Positions 24,201-36,889 are shown, counted from the stretch's first letter. The stretch: 64,000 bases of DNA from Siphonodentalium dalli (GCA_032622095.1 CP136069.1:70703319-70767318); one strand, 5' to 3'. Numbers and translations: made by a program. The notes: generated by a model not told the origin, from the letters alone.

Positions 24201-24740
24201 GCCTCCTAATAGCTATAGCCTGATACCGGAGTACGATGCGTATGTCTCTTTGGAAAGCAGACGAAATTCCTAAACGATGTACATCTGTTAGGAATTTCGT
24301 CGGCTTTTCAAAGAGACAGGCTATTTGGCCATGCGTTTGTCACAACAGATCTGTTTCTTGCGTGCATGCATAATTCGTGTTTTATTGATAGTAATGATGA
24401 AAAGAGTAATGGCTTGTATTAAGCGAATAATATAAATGAAGTTAGTTTGCCGCATCGTAATCAGGATGGACTTTATTTTACCTGCAGCTACGGACTGTTC
24501 ATTCTTGAAAGTGCAGCCTATACTCGTATAGTAAAACTCGAAATTATGCTTTCAAGATTCATATCAAGGCGACGTCCAGACGCGGGATGTTGGTCAGTTT
24601 CTGTGCCGAGGCTAGGGACGTACATTAGCGATGGCGGGGTTGTTGACGGGGTGTCACGCGTGCAAATATATACATGTAGTGACATTAGCACCAACCTTTA
24701 CTAATAAAAATAAATTGAGTTCGTGTGTCTGTCCGGAAAA
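21251..24740. other. Gap with small repeats and hairpins
   Basis: 22745-22945 repeats 10290-10495. 23130-23245 and 23965-24085 are copies of one another (CCTATATCGTCCCATCACAT). 23607-23669 is a hairpin (TGACTAAGCTAGGTTAGTCA versus AACCTAGCTTAGTCA). A plus-strand frame at 22615 (starting MDYTFQTNVDCVQ) is open across a protein-like stretch but I cannot identify it. No gene is called. Confidence 0.45.
24244..24317. repeat. Hairpin, ~33-bp arms
   Basis: GTCTCTTTGGAAAGCAGACG pairs with CGTCGGCTTTTCAAAGAGAC and the inner AAATTCCTAA with TTAGGAATTT, loop about 10 bases. Probably a minimal inverted-repeat element. Confidence 0.75.
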
Positions 24741-24794
24741 AGGCGACAAAACGACTTAACCCCTCTGAAAATGTGGACATAGGGTCATATCATA

Positions 24795-26790
24795 CACGTA
24801 ACCCGGGGATTAAGGGCGCTAATAATGTTTATGACTTTGGCTATATATAGGCGATCAAACGGAGTGGCAGATCGGCAGATTGAAAAAAAAATCGAAATGT
24901 TTTTGAATTTGGGAATAGATTTTTACAATTTGTTTTGCTTCATCCTATTTTATGGATGTTAGTGTTGAAGACTATTATAATATTTAAGGAAGGGGCAGTC
25001 CTGTCAACAGATTTGGTATTTTGAAAATAAATTGATTTTGAAGCCATTTTCACCAAGCTTGGTGTTATTTCTTTAAAATGGGGAATTTGACCCTAAAAAT
25101 AATATAATAAAAAAAATTCCCGGACCCCTGTGTCTTATATATATGTACTTTTAGTATTATGACCAATTTGTGCCAGGGGCCAGTGGTAGTACTATTCATG
25201 TGTGTTTCCGAATACGTTGTTCGAATAAATAGGATTATCTTTATTTGTGGCTGAGACATGAGAAGCTGCATAATTTGATAAATAAAACGCTATTTCAGAA
25301 TGCATTTTAGCTCAAGCTGCTGAACATGAAAATTCAAGTTGAGATATTGCCAATTTTCCATGGGTTGGTATCCATCGCCAGTGGTTTCCGAACATAAGTA
25401 CGTCCGTCGACAATTTCCATTGGCATAGGCTACAGGTTGTAACTTTGGTCGGATCATTATGAAATTAGGCATGACTGTTGGAATTGGTAACATATAGATT
25501 GGGAACGAGTCATTTTGTGGGCCAGTCGGCAAAAACATGCATCATATATCTCAAATTTCAATCTATATAGTATACGGGCTAGATTCCGCCATGCACCGAA
25601 AGCGTCAAAATGTGCGATATTAGCGCATGTTTCGGTGCGCCGAAAGCGACAAAACGTGCGCCGTAACGACGCACATTTTGTCGCTTTCGGCGCGTTACTA
25701 ATGGCGCACTTTTTGTCGCTTTCTGCGCGTCGAAACATGCGTTAATATCGCACATTTTGTCGTTTTCGGTGGCGGCATCTAGCCCGTATACTATATATAG
25801 ATTGAAATTTGAGATATATGTTTCCTAATGGCGCCGAAAGCGCCATTAGGAAATGGTCCTAATAGTATTCCATACCAATGATATTCCAACCCGGGGATTA
25901 AGGGCGCTGATAATGTTTATAACTGTTGCTATATATAGGCGATCGGCAGATTTTTAAAAAATCGATCATTTTTTGGAATTTGGGAATGGATTTTTAAAAC
26001 TTGTTTTGCTTTATCCCATTTTATGGATGTTAGTTTTAAAGACTATTATACTATTTAAGGAAGGGGCAGTCCTGTCAACACATTTGGTATTTTGAAAAAA
26101 TTGTGATTTTGAAGCCATTTTCACCAAGCTTGGTGTTATTTCTTTAAAGTGGGGAATGTGACCCTAAAAATAATATAATAACAAAAAATTCCGGACCCCC
26201 AGGGACCCCTGTGTCTGATATATATGTACTTTTAGTATTTTGACCATTTTGTGCCAGGGACCGGTGGTTGTACTATTCATTTGTGTTTCCGAATACGTTG
26301 TTCGAATAAATAGGATTATCATTATTTATGACTGAGACATGAGAAGCTGCATAATTTGATATGTAAGACTCTATTTCAGCATCCATTTTAGCTCAAGCTG
26401 CTGAATATGAAAATTCAAGTTGAGATATTGCCAATTTGCCATGGTTTGGTATACCCATCGCCAATCACTGTGGTTTGCGAACATAAGTACGTCCGTCGAC
26501 AATTTCCATTGACATAGGCTACAGGTTGTAACTTTGGTCGGATCATTGTGAAATTTGCCATGACTGTTGACATTGGTAACATGTAGATTGGGAACGAGTC
26601 ATTTTGTGGGCCAGTCGGCAAAAACATGTATCATATATCTCAAATTTCAATCTATATAGTATACGGTCTAGATTCCGCCATGCACCGTAACGACGCACAT
26701 TTGTCGCTTTCGGCGCGTTACTAATGGCACACTTTTTGTCGCTTTCGGCGCGCACCGAAAGCGCCATTAGGAAGTGGCCATGATAGTATT
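24795..26790. repeat. Tandem duplication, period ~1.09 kb
   Basis: The block beginning AACCCGGGGATTAAGGGCGCT occurs at about 24800 and 25890. It continues through GGGGCAGTCCTGTCAACA, TGTGCCAGGG and TCATTTTGTGGGCCAGTCGG in both copies. Copy 2 lacks most of the right arm of the palindrome in copy 1. The minus-strand frames in both copies (MFLPTGPQNDSFPIY) are shared because of the duplication and lack splice signals. Confidence 0.9.
25544..25819. mobile_element. ~276-bp palindromic element
   Basis: ATATATCTCAAATTTCAATC at the left is mirrored by GATTGAAATTTGAGATATAT at the right. The arms continue through GTATACGGGCTAGAT and CGAAACATGC. The centre is dense with GCGACAAAATGTGCG and its complement. 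Shape and size fit a full-length-palindrome MITE. It is intact in unit 1 and collapsed in unit 2 of the tandem duplication. Confidence 0.75.
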
Positions 26791-27902
26791 CCATACAATT
26801 GATATTCTAATGCAATTATTATGCTGATCGCCTCATCATTCTTTGTGTCTGGCGAATTACAATTCATGCTAATGGCAGACATTTGTATATGGCGCTATCA
26901 CAACGATCATGACATTTGGAACTTATTCCCTTCCCTATATATATATTCCTTATTTTCAAAAATGTCGCTTTCGGCTGACTTGACGGCATGGGTGTGTGGC
27001 CCGCCCCAAATACCACATAGAAACACCCCGACCTCCACCCATCACCCCCCGCGGGTGGTACCACCCCGAGGGGTGAAAATTGGGTATGGACCATTTTCGA
27101 GAATGGTAAGGATTTCGACCGATTTAACGGAATGTGTGGGTGGCCCGCCCTAAATACCACCTAAAAACACTCCTAGCCACCACGTATCACCCCCGGGTGG
27201 TAGGCCTACCTCCCAACCCAAAACATATAATATATGGGAGGCCAAATTCACATTTAATAATGAATTGCCACATATTGTGCTTAAAGGGGCGATTTTTTTA
27301 TTTACTCCCATTGAAATAACTTTCAAGTTAGATTGTGTTCGTGTTATATGAGTTTCGTATAAACCTAATTTAGCTAAGAAAATATTGATCTTGGAAACAA
27401 AAATATTACGATTTCAAATTACGCGCCATGTGTTTGACCTTCACCGGAGAAGACGCAGCTCGCAGGAAGAACCGGAAGTTCATTGCTCACAGCTTCGATT
27501 GATGCATTCAATCTCTTCCATCGAACAATCTCACTCCCTATAACATACTTGACTCTTTATGACTCTTGTTTCTTTCTCCCTGTTTTCCGAATCGGTTATA
27601 ACGGGCCTTCTTTTGCAGGTAACATGTTTTGTTTGCAACTCAATAATGTTCGCGAACGGCCGTCGATAAAAGACACGCAGCAGATGCGATTTCAAGAACG
27701 GTAACTCGTAATGGCATAATTCTCCATTTTATGAATCCAGCCATAAATGAATTTATATTAAATAATTCAATTTTACTTTTACGATAGCCTATTACCCGGA
27801 ACGTTTTCAGTAGACATCGTCGACTCAAATTAGTTATTTTATAATATAATATTCATATTAGATCGCTATTGTCACCGGGAATTTATTGAAATTGGGGTAC
27901 AG

Positions 27903-28000
27903 TACCCCTTTAAGCGCAAATAGGGCATTTACGCTTAAGCGTAATTAATTACGCTTAATTGCGCTTAAGCGCAATCAATTGCGCTTAAGCGTAATTGTGA
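27903..28000. repeat. Cluster of GCGCTTAAGCGC-type palindromic words
   Basis: Alternating ACGCTTAAGCGTAATTA and GCGCTTAAGCGCAATCA units, four to five in a row, each self-complementary. A matching cluster lies at 29048-29110 near the opposite end of the element. Confidence 0.85.
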
Positions 28001-28304
28001 CTACTATCTAACCTACCCATAAACTATTAGCATGACCTGGTGTATCACCTAGCAACACAAGATGAGCATTGGGCTAATTTTGACCTGTACTCAACAGTCA
28101 AACTGTGAGTATGTGTTCAACAAGGAGAATCCCCTAATTACATATTATCAGCATCCCTCTATCCAAAGAATTGATGTCGCCTTCCCGGAACTCTAGGAAT
28201 GTTTTGTATGATGTTTTTAATGTATTTTTGCACAGATTTTAGCCTTTACTATGGTAATATCCTATACATGCATGCTGTGTCACTGCATGAGGGCTTTCTT
28301 TCCT

Positions 28305-28522
28305 CATACAGTAATGCTCTATTTAATCGACTTCTTAACCACAGCAGAATTATGGGTAACTTTTCAGGATTTAGTCGGAAATATGGCTTGTTGCCATTCA
28401 TCGAAAAGCTCTCGAGAGCTTTCCGATGAATGGCAACAAGCCATATTTCCGATTAAATCCTGAAAAGTTATCCATAATTCTGCTGTGGTTAAGGAGTCGA
28501 TTAATTAGAGCATTACTGTATG
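28305..28522. repeat. 218-bp near-perfect palindrome without spacer
   Basis: The symmetry centre is at 28413/28414 (CTCGAG). Arms of 109 bp pair from CATACAGTAATGCTCT at 28305 to AGAGCATTACTGTATG at 28522 with only a few mismatches. It is inside the 27235-29138 element. Confidence 0.9.
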
Positions 28523-29138
28523 GTTTACTTATTGACTTAAATCAGGGGGAAAAAACCCTATTTTCATATTATCAGCATCCCTGCAGCTGATCCCTGTCCA
28601 AAACATGGTGTGTAATTACTGGAGCTTTGGTGTCTCAGTCCTGAAGCTCTAGTTTTTCTTATTAAATCAGCAGCTCTTGCACAAATCTATAGTATTTCCA
28701 TGATCATATAGTGTGAATGTGGTGTCACCGAGGCTTGCTTCCCTCATATGGTGTGCCTGTATACTCGAAAATTTAAGAAAATCAATGTCGCCCCGACTAA
28801 TACAGAAAGTAATGCTATTGCAAGTAGCCCCAACTAATATATACCGAAGATAATATAATGCTATCACGAATCGCTCCAACTAAAACAGAAGGTGAGACTA
28901 TTGCGAGTCAGCCATTTTGATAAAGAAGTTGAGCTAGCTCCCTACCCATCCAAACCAATGAAACCAAGAAGTGACATGTCAATAGGAGTTAATGCTAAGT
29001 TATGGAGAAATCTATTTATTCACCAGGGGTGTTTTGTTACATATAACCATGAATTGCGCTTAAGCGCAATTAATTACGCTTAAGCGCAATGATTGCGCTT
29101 AAGCACAATTGATTATTAAATGTGAATTTGGCCTCCCA

Positions 29139-32100
29139 TAATAATAGCTTACTAGAGACTGGGACTCATATAATATATAATAATATATTAGTCCCAGCTA
29201 CATGTAGGTAGAAATGTGAACAGTAGACATCCTGAGATACAAACAATATATATTATTGATTGTTTGATTTTCCAACCAGTATTTAGTGGGGGAATGTGTT
29301 GTTTTTAGACCAACAGCAGTATATTCTTCTACTTTTGGTCCAAAGTTTGGTCGGAATGGCTATCGGTACGTACATTTGAAAATGTCAAGGTGGACAAACC
29401 CAAGTTTCCCAACCACCCACCAATGGGGACCATCTACATGTAGCCACCTCCCCGGTTATAAGGTATAAGACACATTGGCTACATGTATGCGACTAGAGAT
29501 CTCCATTGTGGGGGGGGGGGTCTCCAACGATAACTTACTATTATTATCACAGCTCCCAGTTAGTGGCCAAGACATAAATGCTATTCTCTCCAGTCAATTA
29601 TTTACCAGATCGACATACTTCTAAGTTAGGAATGAAATAGACAAGACAAGAGAAAAATGTAATCCTGTCCATTTTGGTCAATACATGTGGGCGATCACTA
29701 CCATAAATATGGTAATATAATTTTTTGCCTCAAGGCGACATATCATATTTCTGAATGCCATGCTACATGTAACTAAATATGAAATGTTCCAGATACCATA
29801 AAATCTCTTACAGGTACCGGTACTTAATCCGATCAGAGGGTCCCCATATAATCACATTCCAACAACAACATTTTTTGAAATGACGCTTCAGTTTTCAGAA
29901 TCTAATAATTGCCCAAAAATAATGAAAAGCACCATCAACTATAGTATAAAATTGCACAAAACCTGTTATTTATCAACATTTTGTTCAACGAAATTTTACC
30001 GGTTTGTCAAATATCTGACACAAAAAGCCACTTGATTTTAGAGTTATCCATCTTTGCCCGCAATTTGGTCAATGAAATTCTTCTCGATGACTTACTATTT
30101 TGCCGGTTTGTCAAATATCTGACACAAAAAGCCACTTGATTTTAGAGTTATCCATCTTTGCCCGCAATTTGGTCAATGAAATTCTTCTCGTTGACTGTCT
30201 ATTGGGCCACTATAATTAAAATAATAGATTTATAACATCGATATCTGATCACTCTGAGCTGTGGTGGGTGGGTTCCTCGACTCGAATCAAATATTTTTTA
30301 CCCCCGAAGTCAAGGAAATAGTAATTTGCGACCGTTAATTCGGATTGAGTACCTTTAAGATCTAACAGCAACCATATCTCAACCCCACTACAATCTGGGA
30401 CTAATATATGTTATACATGTATTAGTCCCAGCTACAATCAGTGAACCTGATGAATAATTTTAACAGCATCTGAAAATGAAAGAAACATCCCACACATTGT
30501 CTACGATATAATGAAAACCATAATTGTAAATCAATCAGCTCTGCGTGTACCGGTATACATGTATATGTACACATATTGGACCCACATGAATTGCTATATT
30601 CTCCATGTTAATTTAAAACGAGCGCACCACTTTAACAAACTCATTATTGAGTATTATATCAATAGCGATGTGTTTGTTAAAGTGGCAAGGTCATTTTAAA
30701 TTTATACTCCTTTTAACATCAGTAGGCCTACACAATCATTCGTTGCATAACTTTCATTAAATTTTCCTAGTACTGAATATAAACAGTACTGGTACAATAA
30801 CACTAGCAGTACTGGAACCGACCATACTGTAGGTTTCTGGCCTGTTTATTACCTTTTTAATTTGTTCTGATACATCAGGTACTTATAATAAATGATAGTT
30901 CATTCAGACAACATCCTCTAAGTTGCCTAATAATAGAGACAAACTAATAATAGTGATGGTGGGATGTTTTAGCTGAAATTATTAATAGTTTAAACCACAG
31001 CAATTTCACTCTGTCTCTTAGTGATCTGATCATGGGAAGTGTTCTCCAAATATAATAACAGTGTTGACACTATCATATTATTGACACTATTATTGCACAT
31101 GAGAGTACCGTTACTAGTACATGTGGATGCTAATATGAGTAAGTCATTATCAAGTCTGGCTCTTCTTGAATTCAACTATCATAGTGATATTCAACTACAT
31201 GTATTATATCTTAATTGTACTACCATACACAATGTATACTGGTACGGTATATACGTAAACTCCAGGTTTTCTCTATTTTTACTAAAACTTCATGGAATCA
31301 TCCCACTTCGTAATGCACAACCACTTAAAATGTACATGTATATAACACTATAATTTTAACAGAGCAAATGAGAAGGCATCATATTCCAATATAAAAAGAA
31401 TTCTACAGCTTATTACAGGAGACCTGTTTATTTCATAATGGCAGAAGTACATGTGCATGTACCGGTATGCCATTTGAAATTTGGAATGACATTATAAATA
31501 ACTTCTCACCAAGATGATTTCAAAATTCTAACTACTAGTACAAGTAAATCAGTTAAATAATCAAAAATGCCAGCACCGATATATATACTGTACTTAGTAC
31601 ATGTAGTAGGTACCGTACTTGAGATATTTTCACCACTTCATAATAGTTGAATATATACGGTACATGTACCGGTACAATGGAATTCAAGTTGTGTCAGACC
31701 TGTTGTTTGGCATAAACAATGTACCAGTAAGTGACTTTGGTGATCACTGTTAGTCATTGATTTTGATAACATAAGTTCATGATTTTTACAAAATAATTTT
31801 AATGAATCAAAACCATGTGCAGCCGCATGTGTAACATGTAACTGTCTTTGTCCATTAGTCATTATCCAAGTCTGGTTTAGTCTTGATCTAATGATCAAAG
31901 GCGGAATGTTACTAGTATGTACCGGTAACTTATGATCATGATCCGGGAGTCTGATGAATTATAATCCATTTCACAGCATTGTCCATGTCTGCATGTTTCA
32001 TGACATGTTTGGTAAACATCCTCACTCGATTCACTGACACTGGTGAGTGGTGCCATTGCCATTCTGATTCTCCAATCTCCATATCATGTTCTACCCTTCA

Positions 32101-32345
32101 CAAGTTCACACACATGTAGCTACTGTACTTCTAATCAGTCTAATGTACTATGCAGAATGATAGAATCTGAATGAACATTCAATGACCTTTTACGGCATCA
32201 GCGTTGACTGCATTTCAGCGTTGACTGCATTTCAGCATTGAAGGGCTGAGGAGTCCAGAATAGAACTATAATCATCATATTTTGCAATAATCATTACATT
32301 CACATTGTTTGCATTCTTCCATTGCCTTGGCTTGGGTCAATCATA
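29139..32345. other. Gap, intron-like, with minor repeats
   Basis: Contains hairpins of the CTGGGACTAATA...TATTAGTCCCAG type near 29160-29200 and 30390-30433, the inverted copy of 15400-15575 at 30237-30355, and a high density of TACATGTA and GTACCGGTAC words around 30540-31680. No gene recognised. Confidence 0.45.
29999..30206. repeat. Two-unit tandem duplication, 104-bp period
   Basis: CCGGTTTGTCAAATATCTGA through TTCTTCTCG occurs at 29999 and 30103, essentially identical, so the duplication is recent. Confidence 0.95.
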
Positions 32346-32486
32346 GTCCAACAAATTAGACTATTCGGATTAATACATATTTTAATATTTGGACATTTAC
32401 GATTGTATTAATCCTGAAGGATTAAAAGGTCCATAAATGTCCAAATATTAAAATTCCTATTAATCCGAAAGTCTAATTTGTTGGAC
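32346..32486. mobile_element. 141-bp MITE with TA duplication
   Basis: GTCCAACAAATTAGACTATT at the left is mirrored by TTTCGGATTA...AGTCTAATTTGTTGGAC at the right. TA lies at 32344-32345 and 32487-32488. The arms pair almost across the whole element, including AATATTTGGACATTTA. Confidence 0.85.
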
Positions 32487-34840
32487 TAGGTCTAGGTAAA
32501 TCAGTGCTATTCACTTATTCGAGTCAATGTCCATGATAATGATAACAGTTGAATACGGCAAAGCCTGACCTGCCACACTCAGTAACTCACACACAGTGTC
32601 TGTGACCAGTCCAGTGTTAGTTCAGTCATGAACGTAGTGCGTATCCTTCTACGCTGGAAGCAGCAATCTGCGAAAGCGGTCATGTTGACCAACTTCACCA
32701 AGTCCAGTGTGCGATATTCGGATTGGTCCCGTCACTTCACATGATATTTTCTGATAATTAAGCGATATTTCTAACACACAAACGGGTTAAAACAGTCTAT
32801 ATCTAATCCGTTGTGTACACGAAAGAATGAGATACACATTTTCTGCGAATAATGAACGAAACAAGCAGATATGACAGATGAAAAAACTATTTATTTTTAA
32901 CACATAAAAATTCGGATATTCCAAACCGGAAGTTCGGCTGCGCATTGCGAATGTGCAGGGTGTCGAATACGGACTGTGAAATAACGTACTCTAACTCTGG
33001 GAACAATTTATCCCCAATTTCATGCACAAGAATGTTTAAACATTATCATAACATATTCGACTTGTTTTTAATTTGTTTTCATGAAAAGGAATGATAAAAG
33101 GCACAATAAACATATCTAGAACGACAAATACATCCAAATTAGCCATTTCCCCGTCATATTTCGGTCAGGCAAGCGAGGTACAAAAATGTATGAATCTGAG
33201 TACGAAAGTCGGAGTGTTCCTCTATCGTATTGCAATAATCGCCAACCTATTATAATATAAAAAAGCTATGCAGGGGGATAACTCGGAAAAAAAATTATTG
33301 TTGCGGAAAAAGTCTCATTGTGAGACTTTAAGCATAATGCAAGGCAGTGTTGCAATTAAAGTGACCCCAAATGCTTGTGACTAACACTAAGTTAGTAATA
33401 GTCATCCGATGTTATTCTCAGTGTAGAAGTTCAGGAGAAGTCAACACATTCATTGTTATGGTATGTGTGAACAGATGTTTTCAGTTTCTGAATACATATA
33501 GCCTAAAGATAAATCACAGATCAGAGTTAAAAAGATGGCACAATACACTTGGGCCTTTTGGCTGACATCATGAGAAACATATACATATGTATATGTCTTA
33601 ACATCAACACATATCACACTTAGTAACCACTTGAAGCGGTTTGGTTATCGGTAGTTACATCATATCTTACATGACCCTTTCTCGGTGTCAATTGCTTTAA
33701 TGCTGCCGAATTTCAACATAAAATGGAGCTCTCGTATTCCAAAGTCATCCGATTATATCTCCACATTATCAAGTAGGCCAGATATGCTTGTCTGTCATAT
33801 CGTTATCGATAGAAATGGAAATTAGATGCCGTGTTGCTATGAAAAAAGAGTCACACACAAGTAAACCTCTGCGAAATTTATATTCGAACACCGGAACAAG
33901 TGTCATTGTTATCCTCCTCAACTATTTTCCACCCTTCTGATTGGCCCATGTGCTGTCACGTGCCGGGCGACAAATCACACTGTCGCCCGCTGACACGGGA
34001 GACATTGTTTTTGTCGCCCGCCTGATATTATATTGCAAGAATATCTCCAAACACACACTGCAGTAACTCATCTACTTCGCATCACTACAACGTACTAAAA
34101 AATCATAGATCTTATATACCCCACGGATTCGCAAAACACACCAGTTGTGGTGTTTGCTAATTTGCATATATTTAGTGAACACTAATATTCTTAAGTTTTA
34201 AGTTGATACTTTTATCGGACAAGCGTTATTAATTACTTTTTACATCGCAATATCTCGGTGATTCAATTTGTTCATGTCGACATTATGATGCAAGATTGAA
34301 AGCGAGGATCCCGTTAGGTTGGTTGGTTATAAATGTTCGCTTGTAGACAACGTAATGCATACGTTTGTCGCGAATGAATGGTACTGTACGCTTATCTTCA
34401 GCGATGTCTGCAATGTGATCATAGAAGTATTTTATGTGAGGATCGACATGAGCACTGACACATATGAATGTACATTAATGAAATTGACAACTTCCCAATA
34501 GCTTTCGGGGAAGACCGTTATGAAATGAACATCGCCAGTAAATTGCGCGCACAATACGACATTGAATATGCCTTGCAGAAGACGAGAACATACCTATATG
34601 GCTTATTGGTTTACATTGCATGGTCCGATATTGACGATTTGACCACCAAAATGATCGCAAATAAACGCGGATTATCAAACGCTTAAAAGCTTGACTATCG
34701 TTTATGGAACAGAAATCCTATGGGACGATAAGTAGTTACTGAAAATATACATAATCGGGAAAGAAATCACTCATGACTCAGTGCAACATCGTGCGTGTGG
34801 ATGGCAAGGATATTTTCTGTGGTATAATCGGATAACAAAT
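32487..34840. other. Gap: no gene recognised
   Basis: AT-rich. 33957-34022 contains GGGCGACAA and GGGAGACATTG words related to the palindrome at 34841-34989. A plus-strand frame at 34468-34686 is described separately. Confidence 0.4.
34468..34686 (+). CDS. Unidentified ORF
   Basis: 72 codons starting MYINEIDNFPIAFGEDRYEM. The composition is protein-like (charged helices, ASKLRAQYDIEYALQKT), and an upstream overlapping frame (34319-34501) is also open. No family recognised, no splice or promoter signals assigned. It may be a chance frame or a scrap of a mobile-element gene. Confidence 0.2.
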   Translation: MYINEIDNFPIAFGEDRYEMNIASKLRAQYDIEYALQKTRTYLYGLLVYIAWSDIDDLTTKMIANKRGLSNA

Positions 34841-34989
34841 CAGTTGTTGCCCTTCTTCTCGGGAGACATTGAGATTTGTCACCCGCTCGAGAACGGAATG
34901 TCTCCCTCGGAGCTTCGCTCCTCGGGAGACATTCCGTTCTCGAGCGGGTGACAAATCTCAATGTCTCCCTCGACAACGGGCGACAACTG
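34841..34989. mobile_element. 149-bp palindromic MITE
   Basis: CAGTTGTTGCCC at the left end is mirrored by GGGCGACAACTG at the right. The arms pair through GGGAGACATTGAGATTTGTC and GAGAACGGAATGTCTCCC around a centre near 34915. The three or four overlapping ORFs predicted over it arise from the inverted symmetry. No TA duplication seen. Confidence 0.8.
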
Positions 34990-35080
34990 TATATTGTTTA
35001 CTTTCATCGGCGTCATCGCAAGAGTTTTCGCGTTGTACGTTCCTGCGCATGCAGTCTGGAGTAAACTACATACCGACATG

Positions 35081-35550
35081 TGTGACCCGCCATATCAAAT
35101 CCAGTCGGAAGTCGGGATTTTTTTTACCCTGTGCCAATGCATTCTCTTATATATGCGAGTCGACCATAGGTCGCCTCGCATATATAAGAGAATGCATTGG
35201 CTTAACAATTTTTTATCATGTTTTTTAAATAAATGTTTCTTACAATTTTTAGGACATAAAATAAAATAACATCCATTACCCTGCAGGGAGCCCCACACAT
35301 ATATATAAGCACATAGAAGAGTGTCGTCTGCTCATGTTTGTCTTGGGCTCTGTATGGGTGAAATTATAAAATTGTTAAAGAATACAAGAACAAATTATTA
35401 AAATTGTAAAAAATTGTTAGGCCAATGCATTCGTTTATATATGCGAGGCGACCTATGGTCAACTCGCATATATAAGAGAATGCATTTGCACAGGGTAAAA
35501 AAAAAACGATATCTGATCACTTCCGACTGGATTTGATATGGCGGGTCACA
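35081..35550. mobile_element. 470-bp inverted-repeat element with nested hairpins
   Basis: TGTGACCCGCCATATCAAAT starts the left arm and its exact complement ends the right arm. Arms extend about 140 bp. Each arm contains its own stem-loop, GCCAATGCATTCTCTTATAT against ATATAAGAGAATGCATTGGC, with the loop ACCATAGGTC, so the element can fold as three stems. The centre (35220-35420) is unique. Confidence 0.85.
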
Positions 35551-36072
35551 TATATCAGTATCCGTATGAATCGGAGTGTATGTTTACAAAGACTGGTTCC
35601 TGCCCGACGTCAAACTTGCCCACACGATTCAACATTTAACATATACAATTGGCATTTGAAGACGAATTGAGGATACATTTAAGTCACAACATTACAATTC
35701 CGGAATGTTCAAACCGGTAGTGATCTAGTTGGATGCAAATGCAAATAAAGACACAATTCTACTTTCATGTGTTGGGTGCCGAATTGTGTAGGCATGGTAA
35801 ACGCCACACCAACAATAAAACAAGAAAACCATAGTCAGAAATGGTAACGCCACCAATATCATATTATTAGCCATAAATATAAATTATAATATAATTATAC
35901 TATAAACTAGCTTTCAAATTTTATGTGGGAAATTTGCCAACTTCCATATTTCAAGTTTTCCCGTTTCTCGTGTTATGCACTACATTCTTCAAACTGTCTT
36001 CTTTATTACACAAGCTGATGTGCCCGACTTCGTCCGGGCTGTTTCCCATCTGATTCCCGGCGCAAGGCGCGA
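35551..36072. other. Gap: no gene recognised
   Basis: AT-rich DNA leading into the satellite at 36073. Confidence 0.4.
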
Positions 36073-36476
36073 TTGACCTTGAATTGACTATTTCGAAAGT
36101 CAAGGTCAGGTCAGGGTCATGATTTGACCCGTTCAAAACACCCCCACCCCGGAGAAAGATACCCCTAGGTATCAAATTTCGTCGAAATCCGTCCGTTTTA
36201 CCCCACTTGACCTTTAATTAACAATTTTGAAGGTCAAGGTAAGGTCGGAGTCATGATTTGACCCGTCCAAAACACTCCCCCGACAAAAGTACCCATAGGT
36301 ATCAAATTTCGTCGAAATCCATCCGTTTTACCCGATTTGACCTTTGATTGACCACATTGAAGGTCAAGGTCACGCCGAGGTCACGATTTGACCCGTTCAA
36401 AAGACTCCCCGGACAAAACTATCCATAGGTATCAAATCTCGCCGAAATTCGTCCGTTTTACCCAAATTGACCTTAC
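36073..36476. repeat. Satellite, 130-134-bp units (three plus a partial), rich in AGGTCA words
   Basis: Units begin at TTGACC at 36073, 36207, 36337 and 36467. Each contains GAAGGTCAAGGT, ATGATTTGACCCGT, TAGGTATCAAATTTCGTCGA and TCCGTTTTACCC. TCAAGGTCA occurs perfectly at 36100-36108 and 36364-36372. Confidence 0.9.
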
Positions 36477-36889
36477 TTGTCGCAGTGTTTTAAAGGTGTC
36501 TCAAACTAGGAGATAGAAGTATTCTGCGTTTCAAATGGTGATGAATTAAAGTATTTTATTCATATTTTATGGCATAAATTGTTATTAAAACCGTATATAC
36601 TATAACAAAAATCAATGACTCGACAATTAAGTGGGCCTTTAAACAAAGTCACAATTGCAGTTAGGCTCATCTCATACTCGTCTATTCAGCGATATTCTGC
36701 TGCGCAGTTTGTTATAGCCTCCAGTATTCATTGAGCGTTATAGCCCCACTGTTATAATTCGCATTTAGCATGCGTACTCTTGCCTCAGAGTATTGAGATA
36801 TTAGGTCACACGTAATGACATTAAATCGCATGGAAACATAGCAATTGTGTGGGATGCTTGGCGTGAATATGTAATGAGAAATAAGGTCA

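Larger units (their letters stand above)
27235..29138. mobile_element. 1.9-kb non-autonomous DNA transposon with 27-bp perfect TIRs and TA duplication
   Basis: The left end TGGGAGGCCAAATTCACATT continues TTAATAAT, and the right end is its exact reverse complement. TA dinucleotides flank it at 27233-27234 and 29139-29140. Sub-terminal clusters of GCGCTTAAGCGCAAT (27903-28000 and 29048-29110) lie near both ends. There is no transposase-length ORF. The family is not recognised: the TA duplication suggests the IS630/Tc1 or a related group, but the terminus is not CAGT. Confidence 0.8.

Noticed and set aside
25290-26627. Duplicated minus-strand frames with CRRTYLCS that could mimic the C-terminal CTLD Cys motif
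   Set aside because: No acceptor or donor in suitable positions, and both copies belong to a tandem repeat with a palindromic element.
34767-35298. Cluster of overlapping ORFs on both strands (SRTECLPRS-type repeats)
   Set aside because: Open frames result from the palindrome at 34841-34989 and the inverted arms at 35081.
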